From: Cytophagaceae bacterium
GTDB lineage: Bacteria > Bacteroidota > Bacteroidia > Cytophagales > Cyclobacteriaceae
Length of the DNA: 64,000 bases
Assembly: GCA_006969745.1 (NCBI GenBank)
Contig: CP030886.1
Location: 558,001-622,000 of the forward strand
Direction of reading: 5' to 3'
In this document: piece after piece, positions 44,163 to 52,898 of the stretch
Layout: every line of letters begins with the position of its first letter
How positions within the stretch are numbered: position 1 is the stretch's first letter
The notes under the pieces: generated by a model
What the model saw: only the letters and a program-made list of their open reading frames with translations
Database searches by the model: none
What the model was told of the DNA's origin: nothing
Program-made: the position numbers and the translations under genes

Positions 44163-44933
44163 CTAATTTTCTTCTTCAAAGTAGAAAGTTGTTTCATAGG
44201 CTTCGAATCTTGACACCCCTGTCATAAACAAGTTTACATTTTCCTTAAAAGCATCACTGCTGATGTATGAAGCATGTGCTTCAGAAGTAGGCCATTCAAT
44301 GATCCACGCCTGATCTGGCACATTAGAAGGCTCAATAAAACTGTGATAATAGTCTACTTTATTCCACTGAATGACATACCTAGCTCCCAATTCCTCACGT
44401 GTGGATTTCATGGCTTTTTGATAGCGATTCAAGTTATCTGGGTTTTCATCGTTAAGCCATACAAAAACAATTCGGTAGATCTTATCGGAGCGAAAATTAA
44501 GTTCAGTTTTTTTCATTACTGTCATCCTTACAATCCTCAGCTCTTCCCAAATGTCCTTTCTGCTTTTTTCCAGTTCTGACCAGTTTGGTGTTTCCCGTCT
44601 AAATTCTTCCACTGCTCCACCATTCGGCCATGTAAAAAAACTCATAAGATTACCCTCTCCTACATGAGGTTCCATTTTTGCACCATGCAGTTTCGTTGAT
44701 TTTATCATAAACATACCCTCAGACTTATACCCCAGGGCCTGAGCCGGAGGGAAAACCTTTTGAAAGTATTCGCTTCGCAATTCATCAGTGCCTGAAAGTG
44801 GTTTTGATGTAATAAGGCTGACAACCTGTCCTTTTTTAAGTTCAATGCTTCCGGTTCTAAGCTCTTGCCCAAGGGCTGCTGAGCTTGATATAAAAAAAGA
44901 GAGCATAAGAAGAAGTATCGATTTCGAATTCAT
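44163..44933 (-). CDS. Secreted two-domain protein with ferredoxin-like (DUF1330-like) repeats
   Basis: The 256-residue product has a signal peptide (ending near AALGQ). The chain looks like two related halves (about 30-145 and 150-250), each with a strand, helix and an F/IxWPxxxA segment (FFTWPNGGAVEEF; IIEWPTSEAHASYISSDAF). This is typical of dimeric alpha-beta barrel domains such as DUF1330, here joined in one chain. The function is unknown. It is the first gene of a two-gene operon with the ChaN-like lipoprotein. Confidence 0.75.
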   Translation of the reverse strand: MNSKSILLLMLSFFISSSAALGQELRTGSIELKKGQVVSLITSKPLSGTDELRSEYFQKVFPPAQALGYKSEGMFMIKSTKLHGAKMEPHVGEGNLMSFFTWPNGGAVEEFRRETPNWSELEKSRKDIWEELRIVRMTVMKKTELNFRSDKIYRIVFVWLNDENPDNLNRYQKAMKSTREELGARYVIQWNKVDYYHSFIEPSNVPDQAWIIEWPTSEAHASYISSDAFKENVNLFMTGVSRFEAYETTFYFEEEN

Positions 44934-45321
44934 GATTTATAAAATTTATAGACTTGAAATTTTTAATAATTGCAACGTCTAATCAATTGAAACGATTGGG
45001 TAAAAAGGTAACAGAACATCTTGCGAAACCATTTTAGTATATGTCACTCAGAACTAATTTATCTATTCCAAGCAAATGGATGGTTCACAAACAGTTTTTT
45101 GAACTTTTATGTGATAGTAATTTCATTTAACGTACAGAGGCGACCCGGACAGGCCCAACGCTGAAGGTTAAATTAAGATTATTTAGATGTGTATTTAAGA
45201 AAGTCAGTTGCAATGTGAGTCATGAAGTACAATCGCAATTAAAACCATCCGGTTTTAATGGTAATTTTAGAAAAATGTTCAATTAAGAGTCATATACAAA
45301 TATGGCCTTTTTCAAAAAGGT
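44934..45321. other. Intergenic region with operator and hairpins (388 nt)
   Basis: No gene is supported. It holds the palindrome copy at 45007-45030, a perfect 9-bp hairpin ATTAAAACC-N4-GGTTTTAAT (45238-45259), and a small stem-loop (45304-45322) at the stop codon of the CPBP gene. No tRNA-like fold was found in the GC-richer patch near 45130-45165. Confidence 0.6.
45007..45030. promoter_or_regulatory. 24-bp palindrome copy 3
   Basis: GGTAAC-N12-GAAACC, with the inner core ACATCTTGCGAAACCATT shared almost exactly with copy 4. The gap to the start codon of the minus-strand gene at 44933 is 73 nt. Confidence 0.5.
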
Positions 45322-46080
45322 CTAGCTAAAGATCAATTGAAGGTAAGTGTTTCCTAAAATATGAAGAAAAGTAGCATAAATAAAGCCATATTTTAATCTC
45401 ACATAGCTAAATATTGAAGCAGAAACCAACTGAGGTAATATAATTAATGGAATAATAATGTAGTGCTCAACAAGTCCAAAATTTTGGTACCTTTCTAGAT
45501 GAATCATAGCAAAACTAACTATCATTAACCAATAGATCCATTTGAAGTTTTTCTGGAAAAATCCTTGTACAGTATCTAGTACTTTATTAACTGAAAGTGT
45601 GAAGTAACTAACTGTAGCAACCAACCATGCCAGCATAATTCTGGTATAAAATTCAGCAAAAAGATTTGTTACACCATGTTCCGATATTAATAATCCCAAT
45701 ATATAAAAGGACATGAAGCCCGATGATAAAGCTAGATTTATACGAGTAAAATGAAGATTAAGTCTCCACGCCATTTCTTCAAAAACAGGAGCCATCAAAC
45801 CACCAATCAACAGTAATTTCCATTGGCGCCAAGTGCTTTGATATAAACCAAGTATATTATTCAGATCTTCTACTACGTCATACTCTTCCAGAATAGCTTT
45901 TGGGAGGACCGCTACTACTGATAAAACCTCTCCAATAAAGAATAGTACAATCAAATCCTTTACCCAAATTTTATCAGGTGTCTTACTCTCTAATGGATGT
46001 GGCTTACATGTGAAATAGAAAACTTCTCCAATTTTCCTAAAGTAATAAGAGGGATTCAAAAAGTCTTTGACGTGTTGCAT
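45322..46080 (-). CDS. CPBP-family intramembrane protease-like protein
   Basis: The 252-residue protein has about seven membrane helices and the CPBP/Abi motifs: Glu-Glu in APVFEEMAWRLNLHF (about 107-121), His in FAMIHLERYQNF and the final HILGNTYLQL. These place the metal or catalytic residues of the Rce1/CPBP family, which cleaves prenylated or other peptides in the membrane or gives bacteriocin self-immunity. The second motif lacks the usual proline after H. It is monocistronic, with a palindrome 49 nt upstream of its start. Confidence 0.8.
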   Translation of the reverse strand: MQHVKDFLNPSYYFRKIGEVFYFTCKPHPLESKTPDKIWVKDLIVLFFIGEVLSVVAVLPKAILEEYDVVEDLNNILGLYQSTWRQWKLLLIGGLMAPVFEEMAWRLNLHFTRINLALSSGFMSFYILGLLISEHGVTNLFAEFYTRIMLAWLVATVSYFTLSVNKVLDTVQGFFQKNFKWIYWLMIVSFAMIHLERYQNFGLVEHYIIIPLIILPQLVSASIFSYVRLKYGFIYATFLHILGNTYLQLIFS

Positions 46081-46129
46081 ACTTCTATTTAGCTATTAAG
46101 CTTAAGTAAGTTTAAACGTCGAGATAAAT

Positions 46130-46153
46130 GGTACATTAACATCTTACGAAACC
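46130..46153. promoter_or_regulatory. 24-bp palindrome copy 4 (CPBP promoter)
   Basis: GGTACA-N12-GAAACC. The gap to the minus-strand start codon at 46080 is 49 nt. It lies in a divergent region with copy 5. Confidence 0.6.
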
Positions 46154-46204
46154 ATTAAAATTCATCGGCAAACAACTTGATTTTACCGATGGCCAATTGA
46201 AAAT

Positions 46205-46228
46205 GGTACAACATCAGGTTATCGAACC
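46205..46228. promoter_or_regulatory. 24-bp palindrome copy 5 (permease promoter)
   Basis: GGTACA-N12-CGAACC with the CATCAGGTTAT core seen in copies 7-9. The gap to the plus-strand start codon at 46300 is 71 nt. Each side of this divergent region therefore has its own copy. Confidence 0.6.
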
Positions 46229-46299
46229 TTTTTTAAGATACATATCCCTAAGATTACTAAGGTTATTTACTCTGAATTCTAACGTAAAAGGACACTCAA

Positions 46300-48666
46300 A
46301 TGATTAAAAACTTCATACTAATTGCATATCGAAACCTTATAAGAAATAAACTATATTCTCTTATAAACATCATTGGACTATCTGTTGGAATAGTCTTTAC
46401 CATCTTAATTGCTCTTTGGGTCAATAATGAATGGTCTTTTGATAAATTCATACCCAAAGCAGATAGACTTTATCAAGTGTGGGTCTCCTCAAAGTTCGAA
46501 GAGCAAACAGTCAATTGGCGTTCTGTACCCCTTCCGATTTATGATGCACTGAAAACTGACAATAGTAATATTAAGCATTCGGCAGTCACAGGATGGGGTG
46601 GCGAAAGGTTGTTGTCGGCAGGTGATATGAGAATCAAAAGAAACGGATACTATGTCAGCGAAGAATTTCTCGAGATGTTCGAATTTCCAATGGTTAAGGG
46701 TTCAAACAAGAATGCCTTAAATGACCCCATGTCCATCGTTCTATCTGAATCCTTGGCCAAAGTTTTGTTTGGTGAGAAAGATCCTATTGGACAATTGGTG
46801 AAAGTAGAAAATGAAGGAACGCTCAAGGTGACAGGAATCGTGGCGGATATTCCTGAACATTCATCTTTTCAGTTTGATTATTTACTTACTTGGAAATATT
46901 ATGAATCCACGAGTGACTGGGTAATACAAAGCAGAACTAATTGGGGAAACTATTCATTTCAAGTCTTTGCTGAGCTAAATGATCCTTCGGATCAAGCAGT
47001 AGTAGAAACTTCCATTGCAAATATGCTTACAGAAAATGGACAAGTCGATGTTGAGCGTTCATTGTTCCTATATCCCATGCTCAGGTGGCGACTCTATTCC
47101 ATTTTTGATGAGGATGGTAATGAAGCCGGAGGAAGAATTTACTATGTAAAACTTTTTACCATTATTGCAATAGTTATTTTGGCTATTGCCTGTATCAACT
47201 TTATGAACATGGTCACTGCCAAGTCAGAAAAAAGGGCTCGCGAGGTAGGGATTAGAAAGAGTTTCGGATCCAGCAAAACTGAGCTTATTTCTCAGTTTAT
47301 TGCTGAGGCAATTTTAATGACTTGCATTTCCTATATTCTCGCGATTCTTATTACTATAATAGTTCTTCCATCATTTAATGAAATGGTGTTCAGAAATCTT
47401 TCAATTGATTTTAGTTCTCCATTTTTCTGGATTACTTCTCTTGGTTTTATTTTGACGGTAGGTGTCTTTGCGGGCAGCTATCCTGCATTTTATTTATCAT
47501 CGTTCAAACCTTCTCAAACACTGAAAGGAACCACCAGTGAAGGCAAGAGCTCTTCGATACTTAGAAAAGTATTAGTGATTTTACAATTTGGCTTCTCGAT
47601 TATTCTATTGCTAAGTACCATTGTATTTTTTCAACAAATCGATCTGATAAAAAAGAGAGACATAGGGTACAATCAGGAAAATCTAATTTCAATTGAGTTA
47701 ACCAATGATTTAAGAAGCAACTACAAAGTTTTAAAACAAGAACTTCTACAATCAGGATATGTAGCGTCTGTAACTAAGTCCAGTAGTTCTATAAATTCAA
47801 TTGTCTCACAAAATTTTCTAGGATGGCCAGGTAAACCAGAGTCTGAAAAGGTACTATTTGCAACTGTTGCTGCTGATTATGATTACGCAAAGACAATGGG
47901 TATAGAAGTGTTAATGGGACGAGATTTCTCCAAAGAGTTGGCAAGTGACTCAAATGCTATAATTATAAACAAAGCAGCACTTGAAATGATGGGGTTAGAG
48001 GATCCGATTGGGACGAAATTAGATTTATGGAATGAAAAAAGAACATTGATTGGTGTCATTGATAACGTACTTATGGGATCACCTTATGAACCTGTAGGAC
48101 CTATGTTCGCCATTTTAGCCGATTGGGGCGGGTACATTTCATTAAGGACTAAAGGTGAAGCTGATATGAAATCAGTTTTAGATGAAATTGCACCACTATT
48201 TGAAAAGCATAACCCTGCTTATCCATTTGAATATTCTTTTGCCGATGCTGAATACAAAAGAAAATTTATAGGCATTACAGTAGTGAAAAATTTAGCAAAT
48301 CTATTTGCAATGCTTGCAATTATAATTTCCGGATTAGGGCTATTAGGCCTTGCTTCGTTTATGGCCGAAAGGCGAGTAAAAGAGATCGGTATCAGGAAAG
48401 TTCTTGGAGCTACGGTTCTAAACATAACTCAACTCATGTCGAAAGATTTTGCCAAGCTAATTCTAATTTCCTTCGTCCTTTCAGCACCTGTTGGATGGTA
48501 TCTTTTGAATCAATACCTGGATCAATTTAAGATTAGAGTAAATATAGAATGGTGGATATTCCCAACTGTAGGACTGGCCGTATTTGTATTTGCAGTTGTA
48601 ATAGTTTCTTTCCAGTCAAGAAAAGCAGCCACAGCAAATCCGGTTAAGTCTTTAAGAAACCAATAG
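46300..48666 (+). CDS. FtsX/MacB-type ABC transporter permease
   Basis: The 788-residue protein has two MacB units: an N-terminal helix (NIIGLSVGIVFTILIALWV), a periplasmic MacB_PCD domain and FtsX helices with AREVGIRKSFGSSK near 320, then a second unit with VKEIGIRKVLGAT near 695. It lacks the PadR-linked prefix domain and no ATPase is nearby. It probably exports or extracts lipoproteins or peptides, or transmits signals across the envelope. The TlpA-like gene follows after 48 nt and is probably in the same operon. Confidence 0.92.
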   Translation: MIKNFILIAYRNLIRNKLYSLINIIGLSVGIVFTILIALWVNNEWSFDKFIPKADRLYQVWVSSKFEEQTVNWRSVPLPIYDALKTDNSNIKHSAVTGWGGERLLSAGDMRIKRNGYYVSEEFLEMFEFPMVKGSNKNALNDPMSIVLSESLAKVLFGEKDPIGQLVKVENEGTLKVTGIVADIPEHSSFQFDYLLTWKYYESTSDWVIQSRTNWGNYSFQVFAELNDPSDQAVVETSIANMLTENGQVDVERSLFLYPMLRWRLYSIFDEDGNEAGGRIYYVKLFTIIAIVILAIACINFMNMVTAKSEKRAREVGIRKSFGSSKTELISQFIAEAILMTCISYILAILITIIVLPSFNEMVFRNLSIDFSSPFFWITSLGFILTVGVFAGSYPAFYLSSFKPSQTLKGTTSEGKSSSILRKVLVILQFGFSIILLLSTIVFFQQIDLIKKRDIGYNQENLISIELTNDLRSNYKVLKQELLQSGYVASVTKSSSSINSIVSQNFLGWPGKPESEKVLFATVAADYDYAKTMGIEVLMGRDFSKELASDSNAIIINKAALEMMGLEDPIGTKLDLWNEKRTLIGVIDNVLMGSPYEPVGPMFAILADWGGYISLRTKGEADMKSVLDEIAPLFEKHNPAYPFEYSFADAEYKRKFIGITVVKNLANLFAMLAIIISGLGLLGLASFMAERRVKEIGIRKVLGATVLNITQLMSKDFAKLILISFVLSAPVGWYLLNQYLDQFKIRVNIEWWIFPTVGLAVFVFAVVIVSFQSRKAATANPVKSLRNQ

Positions 48667-48714
48667 CATGATAAGCTTGTGTTTAGGGGCAGAAAATAAG
48701 TAAAATCAGTAGTT

Positions 48715-49233
48715 ATGAAGTATTTAATGTATGTTTTATTTCAAGTATCGATCATTCACGCCTTTGCTCAAAAAGAGCAATGGCTGGTTGATTATACTGA
48801 TCAGTATAAAAGCCAATGGGTAAATCAAGAGATATCTGATGTTACGTTATGGAGCATAGATGGTGAGAAAATCACAGAAAATGAACTAAAAAATGGAGTG
48901 ACTGTCTTTAACTTTTGGTTTGCATCATGCAAACCATGCATAAAAGAACTTCCGGTCTTGAATTCAATTGCTGCCAATCCCAAATTCAAAGATGTTCTCT
49001 TTGTTGGTGCAACATTTGATTCTCAAGAGACGGTTACAAAGTTTCTTAAGAAGCGAACATTTGATTATAAATTGGTTGCCTCTGAAGAATTCACAAAGCA
49101 GACGATGAATGTGAAAGTCTTTCCAACTCACTTGGTGTTAAAAGACGGGGTAATCCTTGATTTGATTATAGGTTATGAAGAGGATATTGAGAGTACTTTG
49201 AGTGATATAATAAAATCTGCTATTGCTAAATAA
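48715..49233 (+). CDS. TlpA-like periplasmic thioredoxin
   Basis: The 172-residue product has a signal peptide (ending near AFAQ) and a thioredoxin fold with the redox motif CKPC (Cys72, Cys75) in NFWFASCKPCIKELP and the cis-proline VFPTH. It should reduce or exchange disulfides in periplasmic or surface proteins, and several small lipoproteins nearby contain cysteine pairs. It lies 48 nt downstream of the permease gene. Confidence 0.9.
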   Translation: MKYLMYVLFQVSIIHAFAQKEQWLVDYTDQYKSQWVNQEISDVTLWSIDGEKITENELKNGVTVFNFWFASCKPCIKELPVLNSIAANPKFKDVLFVGATFDSQETVTKFLKKRTFDYKLVASEEFTKQTMNVKVFPTHLVLKDGVILDLIIGYEEDIESTLSDIIKSAIAK

Positions 49234-49279
49234 TCTATGGATATTTGATATATCGGTAGTTAGAATCAAGCTTTTCTCA

Positions 49280-49510
49280 TTACTCTAGATAATTTACAAA
49301 AACAGACTTTAGCTTAATCAAGAGCCCTTCACACCCCAATAGGATAAATAATTCGAATAGCTCCATTACGATGACCAAAAGAATCACTGATGGAGCGATA
49401 AGGATAGAGCAAAGAATACCATAAGTATATATCGTAATACTACAGTTTGAATCCTCAGTTGAGAGATTTATGGATTCAGTTTCAACGCTATTTTCGATTG
49501 CTTGTCCCAT
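49280..49510 (-). CDS. Small membrane protein (76 aa), tentative
   Basis: The second in-frame ATG (49510) gives a 76-residue protein with one or two hydrophobic helices (ILCSILIAPSVILLVIVMELFELFILLG). Nothing identifies it. The palindrome copy at 49566 lies 55 nt upstream of this start, the spacing seen for accepted genes of the island, which favours it being real and starting at 49510 rather than 49540. Confidence 0.4.
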   Translation of the reverse strand: MGQAIENSVETESINLSTEDSNCSITIYTYGILCSILIAPSVILLVIVMELFELFILLGCEGLLIKLKSVFVNYLE

Positions 49511-49565
49511 GCTATAATTAAGGTATGAGGTAGCTATCAAAATTGGTCGTTGGGTACTAATGGAG

Positions 49566-49589
49566 AGTTCAATATCAGTTAAATGAACT
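49566..49589. promoter_or_regulatory. 24-bp palindrome copy 6
   Basis: AGTTCA-N12-TGAACT with perfect 6-bp arms and the shared AATATCAG core. It lies 55 nt from the minus-strand small membrane gene and 180 nt from the plus-strand CPBP gene, and could control either or both. Confidence 0.6.
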
Positions 49590-49769
49590 TTATATAATTC
49601 AATAATGACTAATCTTATCTAATCCCAACAATCACGTGCTCATGTTGTAAAGTGTTCTTGGATTAGTTCTAATATCTATCGAATGGAAATGACTACTTTC
49701 TGAGACGAACTTTGTAGACAGCGATCTTTAAATGCAGATAATAATCACTTATTAAAGAGATCAATTAAA

Positions 49770-50726
49770 ATGAAAAATACTCGAAATTCAATATTTCAAA
49801 AACAAAGAATATTCAATCAAGACTCAGGGCAAAGACAATTAAATGGTGTTGTCATTTGCTTAATGGCTGTATTGTTTTTAACAATTGCTCAATTAGTAAC
49901 TCTAATACCCGTTTTTGCGGCCGAATGGATTGATGAAAAAGATTTAGAAAAATATCCCAATATCCTCTATTATCTACTTGTGACATTCAGTTTCGTCATA
50001 CTCATAACTATGTTATGGGTTAAACTATTTGAGGGTAGGTCAGCCGCAAGTTCTGGAATGAAGTTAGAAGGACTTTCTCTTAACAAGTTTACCAAATGGT
50101 TCGCAATTGGTTTATTAATGTCTTCTTTTATTGTATGCTTTATCTGGGTATTTGGAGGCTACAAAAAAGATGAAATTTCAGTTTTTTACCTCACTGATAT
50201 AGCCCCTTTATCAGCACTATTATTGGGATTTATCATTCAGTCCTTAGCTGAAGAATATTTGTTTAGAGGATGGTTGCTAAGTCGCCTAGCTGAGAAGTAT
50301 AGTCTCTTTGCTAGTATAATCATTAGCTCTGGAATTTTTTCTTTGATGCACCTCCCACTTTCAAATTTTTCTCAAACATCTCATGTGATGATGATTATCG
50401 GGATATGCGTTACTTTCCTATTCTCCATATTTCTAAGTTTAATAGTGATAAAATCAGGCTCTGTGTGGGAAGCTACAGCCTGGCATGCTGCCTGGAATTG
50501 GTGCTTTATAGGCGGTTTCGGATTAGCCACCACCGGATTAGATCTAGGACTGAATCCAGTATTTTATAGTCTGACAATTAAAGAAGATTCACCACATTGG
50601 TTATCTGGTGGAAACTTTGGACCAGAGTGGTCTATAATAGCCATGTTTAGTTTGGTGGCAGGCAGTGCTGTAATGTGGAGAAAGATGACAAAGGCACCAG
50701 GAATCGAAATTAGATCTCAGAAATAA
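49770..50726 (+). CDS. CPBP-family intramembrane glutamic endopeptidase
   Basis: The 318-residue protein has about eight membrane helices and complete CPBP motifs: AEEYLFRGWLL (motif 1, Glu-Glu-x3-Arg), FSLMHLPLSNF (motif 2) and WHAAWNWCF (motif 3). It is a better match to the family than the CPBP gene at 45322. A role in membrane-peptide cleavage or self-protection is likely from the family. It is followed after 44 nt by the frameshifted lipoprotein gene. Confidence 0.9.
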   Translation: MKNTRNSIFQKQRIFNQDSGQRQLNGVVICLMAVLFLTIAQLVTLIPVFAAEWIDEKDLEKYPNILYYLLVTFSFVILITMLWVKLFEGRSAASSGMKLEGLSLNKFTKWFAIGLLMSSFIVCFIWVFGGYKKDEISVFYLTDIAPLSALLLGFIIQSLAEEYLFRGWLLSRLAEKYSLFASIIISSGIFSLMHLPLSNFSQTSHVMMIIGICVTFLFSIFLSLIVIKSGSVWEATAWHAAWNWCFIGGFGLATTGLDLGLNPVFYSLTIKEDSPHWLSGGNFGPEWSIIAMFSLVAGSAVMWRKMTKAPGIEIRSQK

Positions 50727-50770
50727 CACATCATAATAATTGATAAAGCAGTTCTTACTTTCCGTTACTT

Positions 50771-51273
50771 ATGAGAAAACAATCAAAAATCTTATTAGTA
50801 ATCTGCCCATTACTTTTTATTGGGGCAGGATGTGATGAATCCTCAATTGCTTGTGAATCTGAGAGCAGTAGCACTTCAATTTCATTTGTATCCATTTCTG
50901 AAGACGATGATTTTAGTCAATGTAAGCTAGGAGAATATGACGAAGATCATCAATGGATTTTGAACTCAGCTGATGAATATGAAAAGCTTGGCAAGCTACT
51001 ACAAACTGCAATTCATTAACATTTGATGAGGAAATTGATTTTGAAAAAAGAACGGTTTTAGTAGGATTTATTTCTCATCCGGACACAGGAATTATGATTG
51101 AGAGTGAAGAAGTCGTTCAAAACTGTTCCAATAATGAAGTGACATATAAAATCAATTTTATCACCACACCAGAATCATTCGCAGTTCTTACAATAATCAA
51201 TTACGGTGTTGTGATTCCAAAGGGAGATTCTAATTCTGTGACATTTGATATTAATAAAGAACAGAAATATTAA
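50771..51273 (+). pseudogene. Frameshifted PrcB-C-like lipoprotein gene
   Basis: The first 81 codons encode a lipoprotein leader (lipobox FIGAGC, Cys21) and a start of a body (EDHQWILNSADEYEKL), ending in TAA at 51017. A second frame, open from about 50983, continues NCNSLTFDEEIDFEKRTV and runs to TAA at 51271-51273. Joined by one -1 shift near 50990-51016, the protein would be about 166 residues. The joined body follows the pattern of the PrcB C-terminal domain (protease-complex component). It is a recent frameshift, a programmed shift or a sequencing error. Confidence 0.65.
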
Positions 51274-51308
51274 ATAAAGAAAATTGATAACGAATGACAA
51301 TATAAGCT

Positions 51309-51665
51309 ATGTATCAATTATCAAAAATTCTCTTGGTTAGCTGCCTGATTATAGGTGTTGGCACAAGATGCAAACAGGATGAACTTTCCGAATGTGAGAA
51401 ATACGAAGTGATTTTCTCAGTCACTAATCAAGAAGGTGAGCTTGATTTCGATACTCATTCAAATCAACATTTTATAATCTTCACACCAAAGAATACCATC
51501 GACAGTCAAGCGAAAGGATTTATTTGCGGTAGTTTCAAAAACTTTGAAGCATTTCAAGGACAAGTCGTCTTTGATGGAGTGTTGAGAGATAGCCAAGACG
51601 AATTCGAACCTATACCAGGAATTGATTTTTACTATTTGGAGATAGAAAAAATTGACATTAAATAA
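51309..51665 (+). CDS. Small secreted/lipoprotein, paralogue of the gene at 54966
   Basis: The 118-residue product has a leader (LSKILLVSCLIIGVGTRC) whose cysteine is preceded by Arg, so lipidation is doubtful. Its second half (NTIDSQAKGFICGSFKNFE and PGIDFYYLEIEKIDIK) aligns with the protein at 54966 (GTIDSQIVLVDCFNSFEG and VGVKFFSIKSEL), showing a duplicated gene. The fold is predicted beta. No known family is recognised. Confidence 0.75.
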   Translation: MYQLSKILLVSCLIIGVGTRCKQDELSECEKYEVIFSVTNQEGELDFDTHSNQHFIIFTPKNTIDSQAKGFICGSFKNFEAFQGQVVFDGVLRDSQDEFEPIPGIDFYYLEIEKIDIK

Positions 51666-51712
51666 GTAAGCTGATCTGTAATGCGAATAACATTACTAGG
51701 GACCCAACTAGT

Positions 51713-51848
51713 TAGTAGATTTTAGACTACACTTTTCCAACCAGCATCCTCTGGCTTAACTATTAAAGCTTCTCTCCTCTTTATTCCATTTTACAATGGT
51801 TCAATATCAGGCAATTGTACCTTATTCAACCATCTATTAATAATCTTA
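51713..51848 (+). repeat. Intergenic repeat, copy A
   Basis: About 135 nt shared with copies B and C. Landmarks are AGATTTTAGACT, CCAGCATCCTCTGGCTTAAC, TATTAAAGCTTCTC, a CTT-rich patch, and the 24-bp palindrome. It ends about 30 nt before the start at 51879. Confidence 0.75.
51798..51821. promoter_or_regulatory. 24-bp palindrome copy 7
   Basis: GGTTCA-N12-TTGTACC form, one mismatch between arms. The gap to the start codon at 51879 is 57 nt. Confidence 0.65.
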
Positions 51849-51878
51849 CACTTAATTGATTTGCTAAAGTTTGTAGCT

Positions 51879-52283
51879 ATGAGAAAATTATCAAAAACCT
51901 TATTAGTAATCTGCCCGCTGCTTTTTATTGGGGCTGGGTGTAGTGAGGAACAACCAGTGAAAAATTGTCTGGAGGTAAAAGGAGAAGTTATTCTAGATCC
52001 AAAATGCTTCGGAGTGCTTGTACAAGTGAAAGATAGTGTTATTACTAATCAGATTGTTGAAGTTGAAGAAGTAATGTATGAAAACGTTATTCAGGTTCTT
52101 GGTATGGATTCTAGTTTGGTGGATTCAAGCCTTTTTGCTTCTGCAATGCAAGTTGGTAATACCATTTGCTTTGATTTTCGGGAATTTGACTTACCGGCTG
52201 AAAATCCAAGATTTTGTACCACTGAAGTAATTCCTTATTCACTTAAGAAAAAAGTAATAGTCACATCCATTTCTATTCATTAG
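51879..52283 (+). CDS. Small lipoprotein sharing its leader with the gene at 50771
   Basis: The ATG at 51879 is chosen because the first 21 residues then match the leader of the gene at 50771 at all but two positions (4 and 7), ending in lipobox FIGAGC. The mature 113 residues (SEEQPVKNCLEVKGEV and onward) are beta-rich with four cysteines and are unrelated to that gene's body. It has a palindrome 57 nt upstream. No family is recognised. The upstream ATG at 51861 is unlikely. Confidence 0.8.
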   Translation: MRKLSKTLLVICPLLFIGAGCSEEQPVKNCLEVKGEVILDPKCFGVLVQVKDSVITNQIVEVEEVMYENVIQVLGMDSSLVDSSLFASAMQVGNTICFDFREFDLPAENPRFCTTEVIPYSLKKKVIVTSISIH

Positions 52284-52323
52284 CTCAATCTAAAAATCCA
52301 CATACCATTAAAATCCAACTAGT

Positions 52324-52767
52324 ATGAAAAAACTATCCAAAATCTTTTTCATATTATGTTCATTGTTCCTCTTCTTTATTATGGGCTGTGATAACGATGA
52401 TGAACCTACAACCATCACTTCAGAAGGCTATGTTGTGGGATTTGATCCATGTGCTACAACCGGAGCTCCTTATGAAATGGGTGAAGGTCTACTAATTTGG
52501 ACTGAGCATGACTCATTACTTACTTATAACTTCCCAAAAGACATATTTAATTTCTCAAATGAACTCTTTACCAGTCGTATTACAAGCTATTATTTCCCTT
52601 TAAATCATTTTGATGAATATAAAATTAGAGTCACCTACCGTAGAGCGAGGGAAGAGGAAAAACTAGGTGGAAGCTTTCTTTGCCAAGCCATTATTAATCT
52701 CGGAGGGTTTAAAAAATACATTGACAATGAGATGATCATTCTACAAGTAGAAAGTATATCAGACTGA
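52324..52767 (+). CDS. Small lipoprotein (147 aa) of unknown function
   Basis: It has a leader of the same type as its neighbours (MKKLSK start) with lipobox FFIMGC (Cys22) followed by an acidic stretch (DNDDEP) that fits surface export. The body is beta-rich with two cysteines (FDPCATT, SFLCQAI) and resembles, in length and pattern, the proteins at 51309 and 54966 without clear homology. It lies 40 nt after the previous gene, so they are probably co-transcribed. Confidence 0.78.
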   Translation: MKKLSKIFFILCSLFLFFIMGCDNDDEPTTITSEGYVVGFDPCATTGAPYEMGEGLLIWTEHDSLLTYNFPKDIFNFSNELFTSRITSYYFPLNHFDEYKIRVTYRRAREEEKLGGSFLCQAIINLGGFKKYIDNEMIILQVESISD

Positions 52768-52898
52768 AACTCCTTACAAACAATTTAAATCTCTCCCACT
52801 CATGAAAAGAACCATTTTTTGGTTATTGTTCTGACAATCGCCTACTTACTACAATTTCCTTGATGATACTGAAATAAGAAAATTTACAAGTTTTTATT

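Noticed and set aside
45120..45170. GC-richer patch tested as a tRNA or other structured RNA
   Set aside because: No cloverleaf arms or TTCRANY-type T-loop could be drawn.
49540..49540. Upstream start for the small minus-strand membrane ORF
   Set aside because: The start at 49510 gives the 55-nt distance to the palindrome seen at other genes; the upstream start would place the palindrome only 25 nt away.
52802..52834. Ten-codon ORF beginning like a signal peptide (MKRTIFWLLF)
   Set aside because: It stops at once and no continuing homology was found in the other frames; it could be a fragment of a lost lipoprotein leader but cannot be supported.
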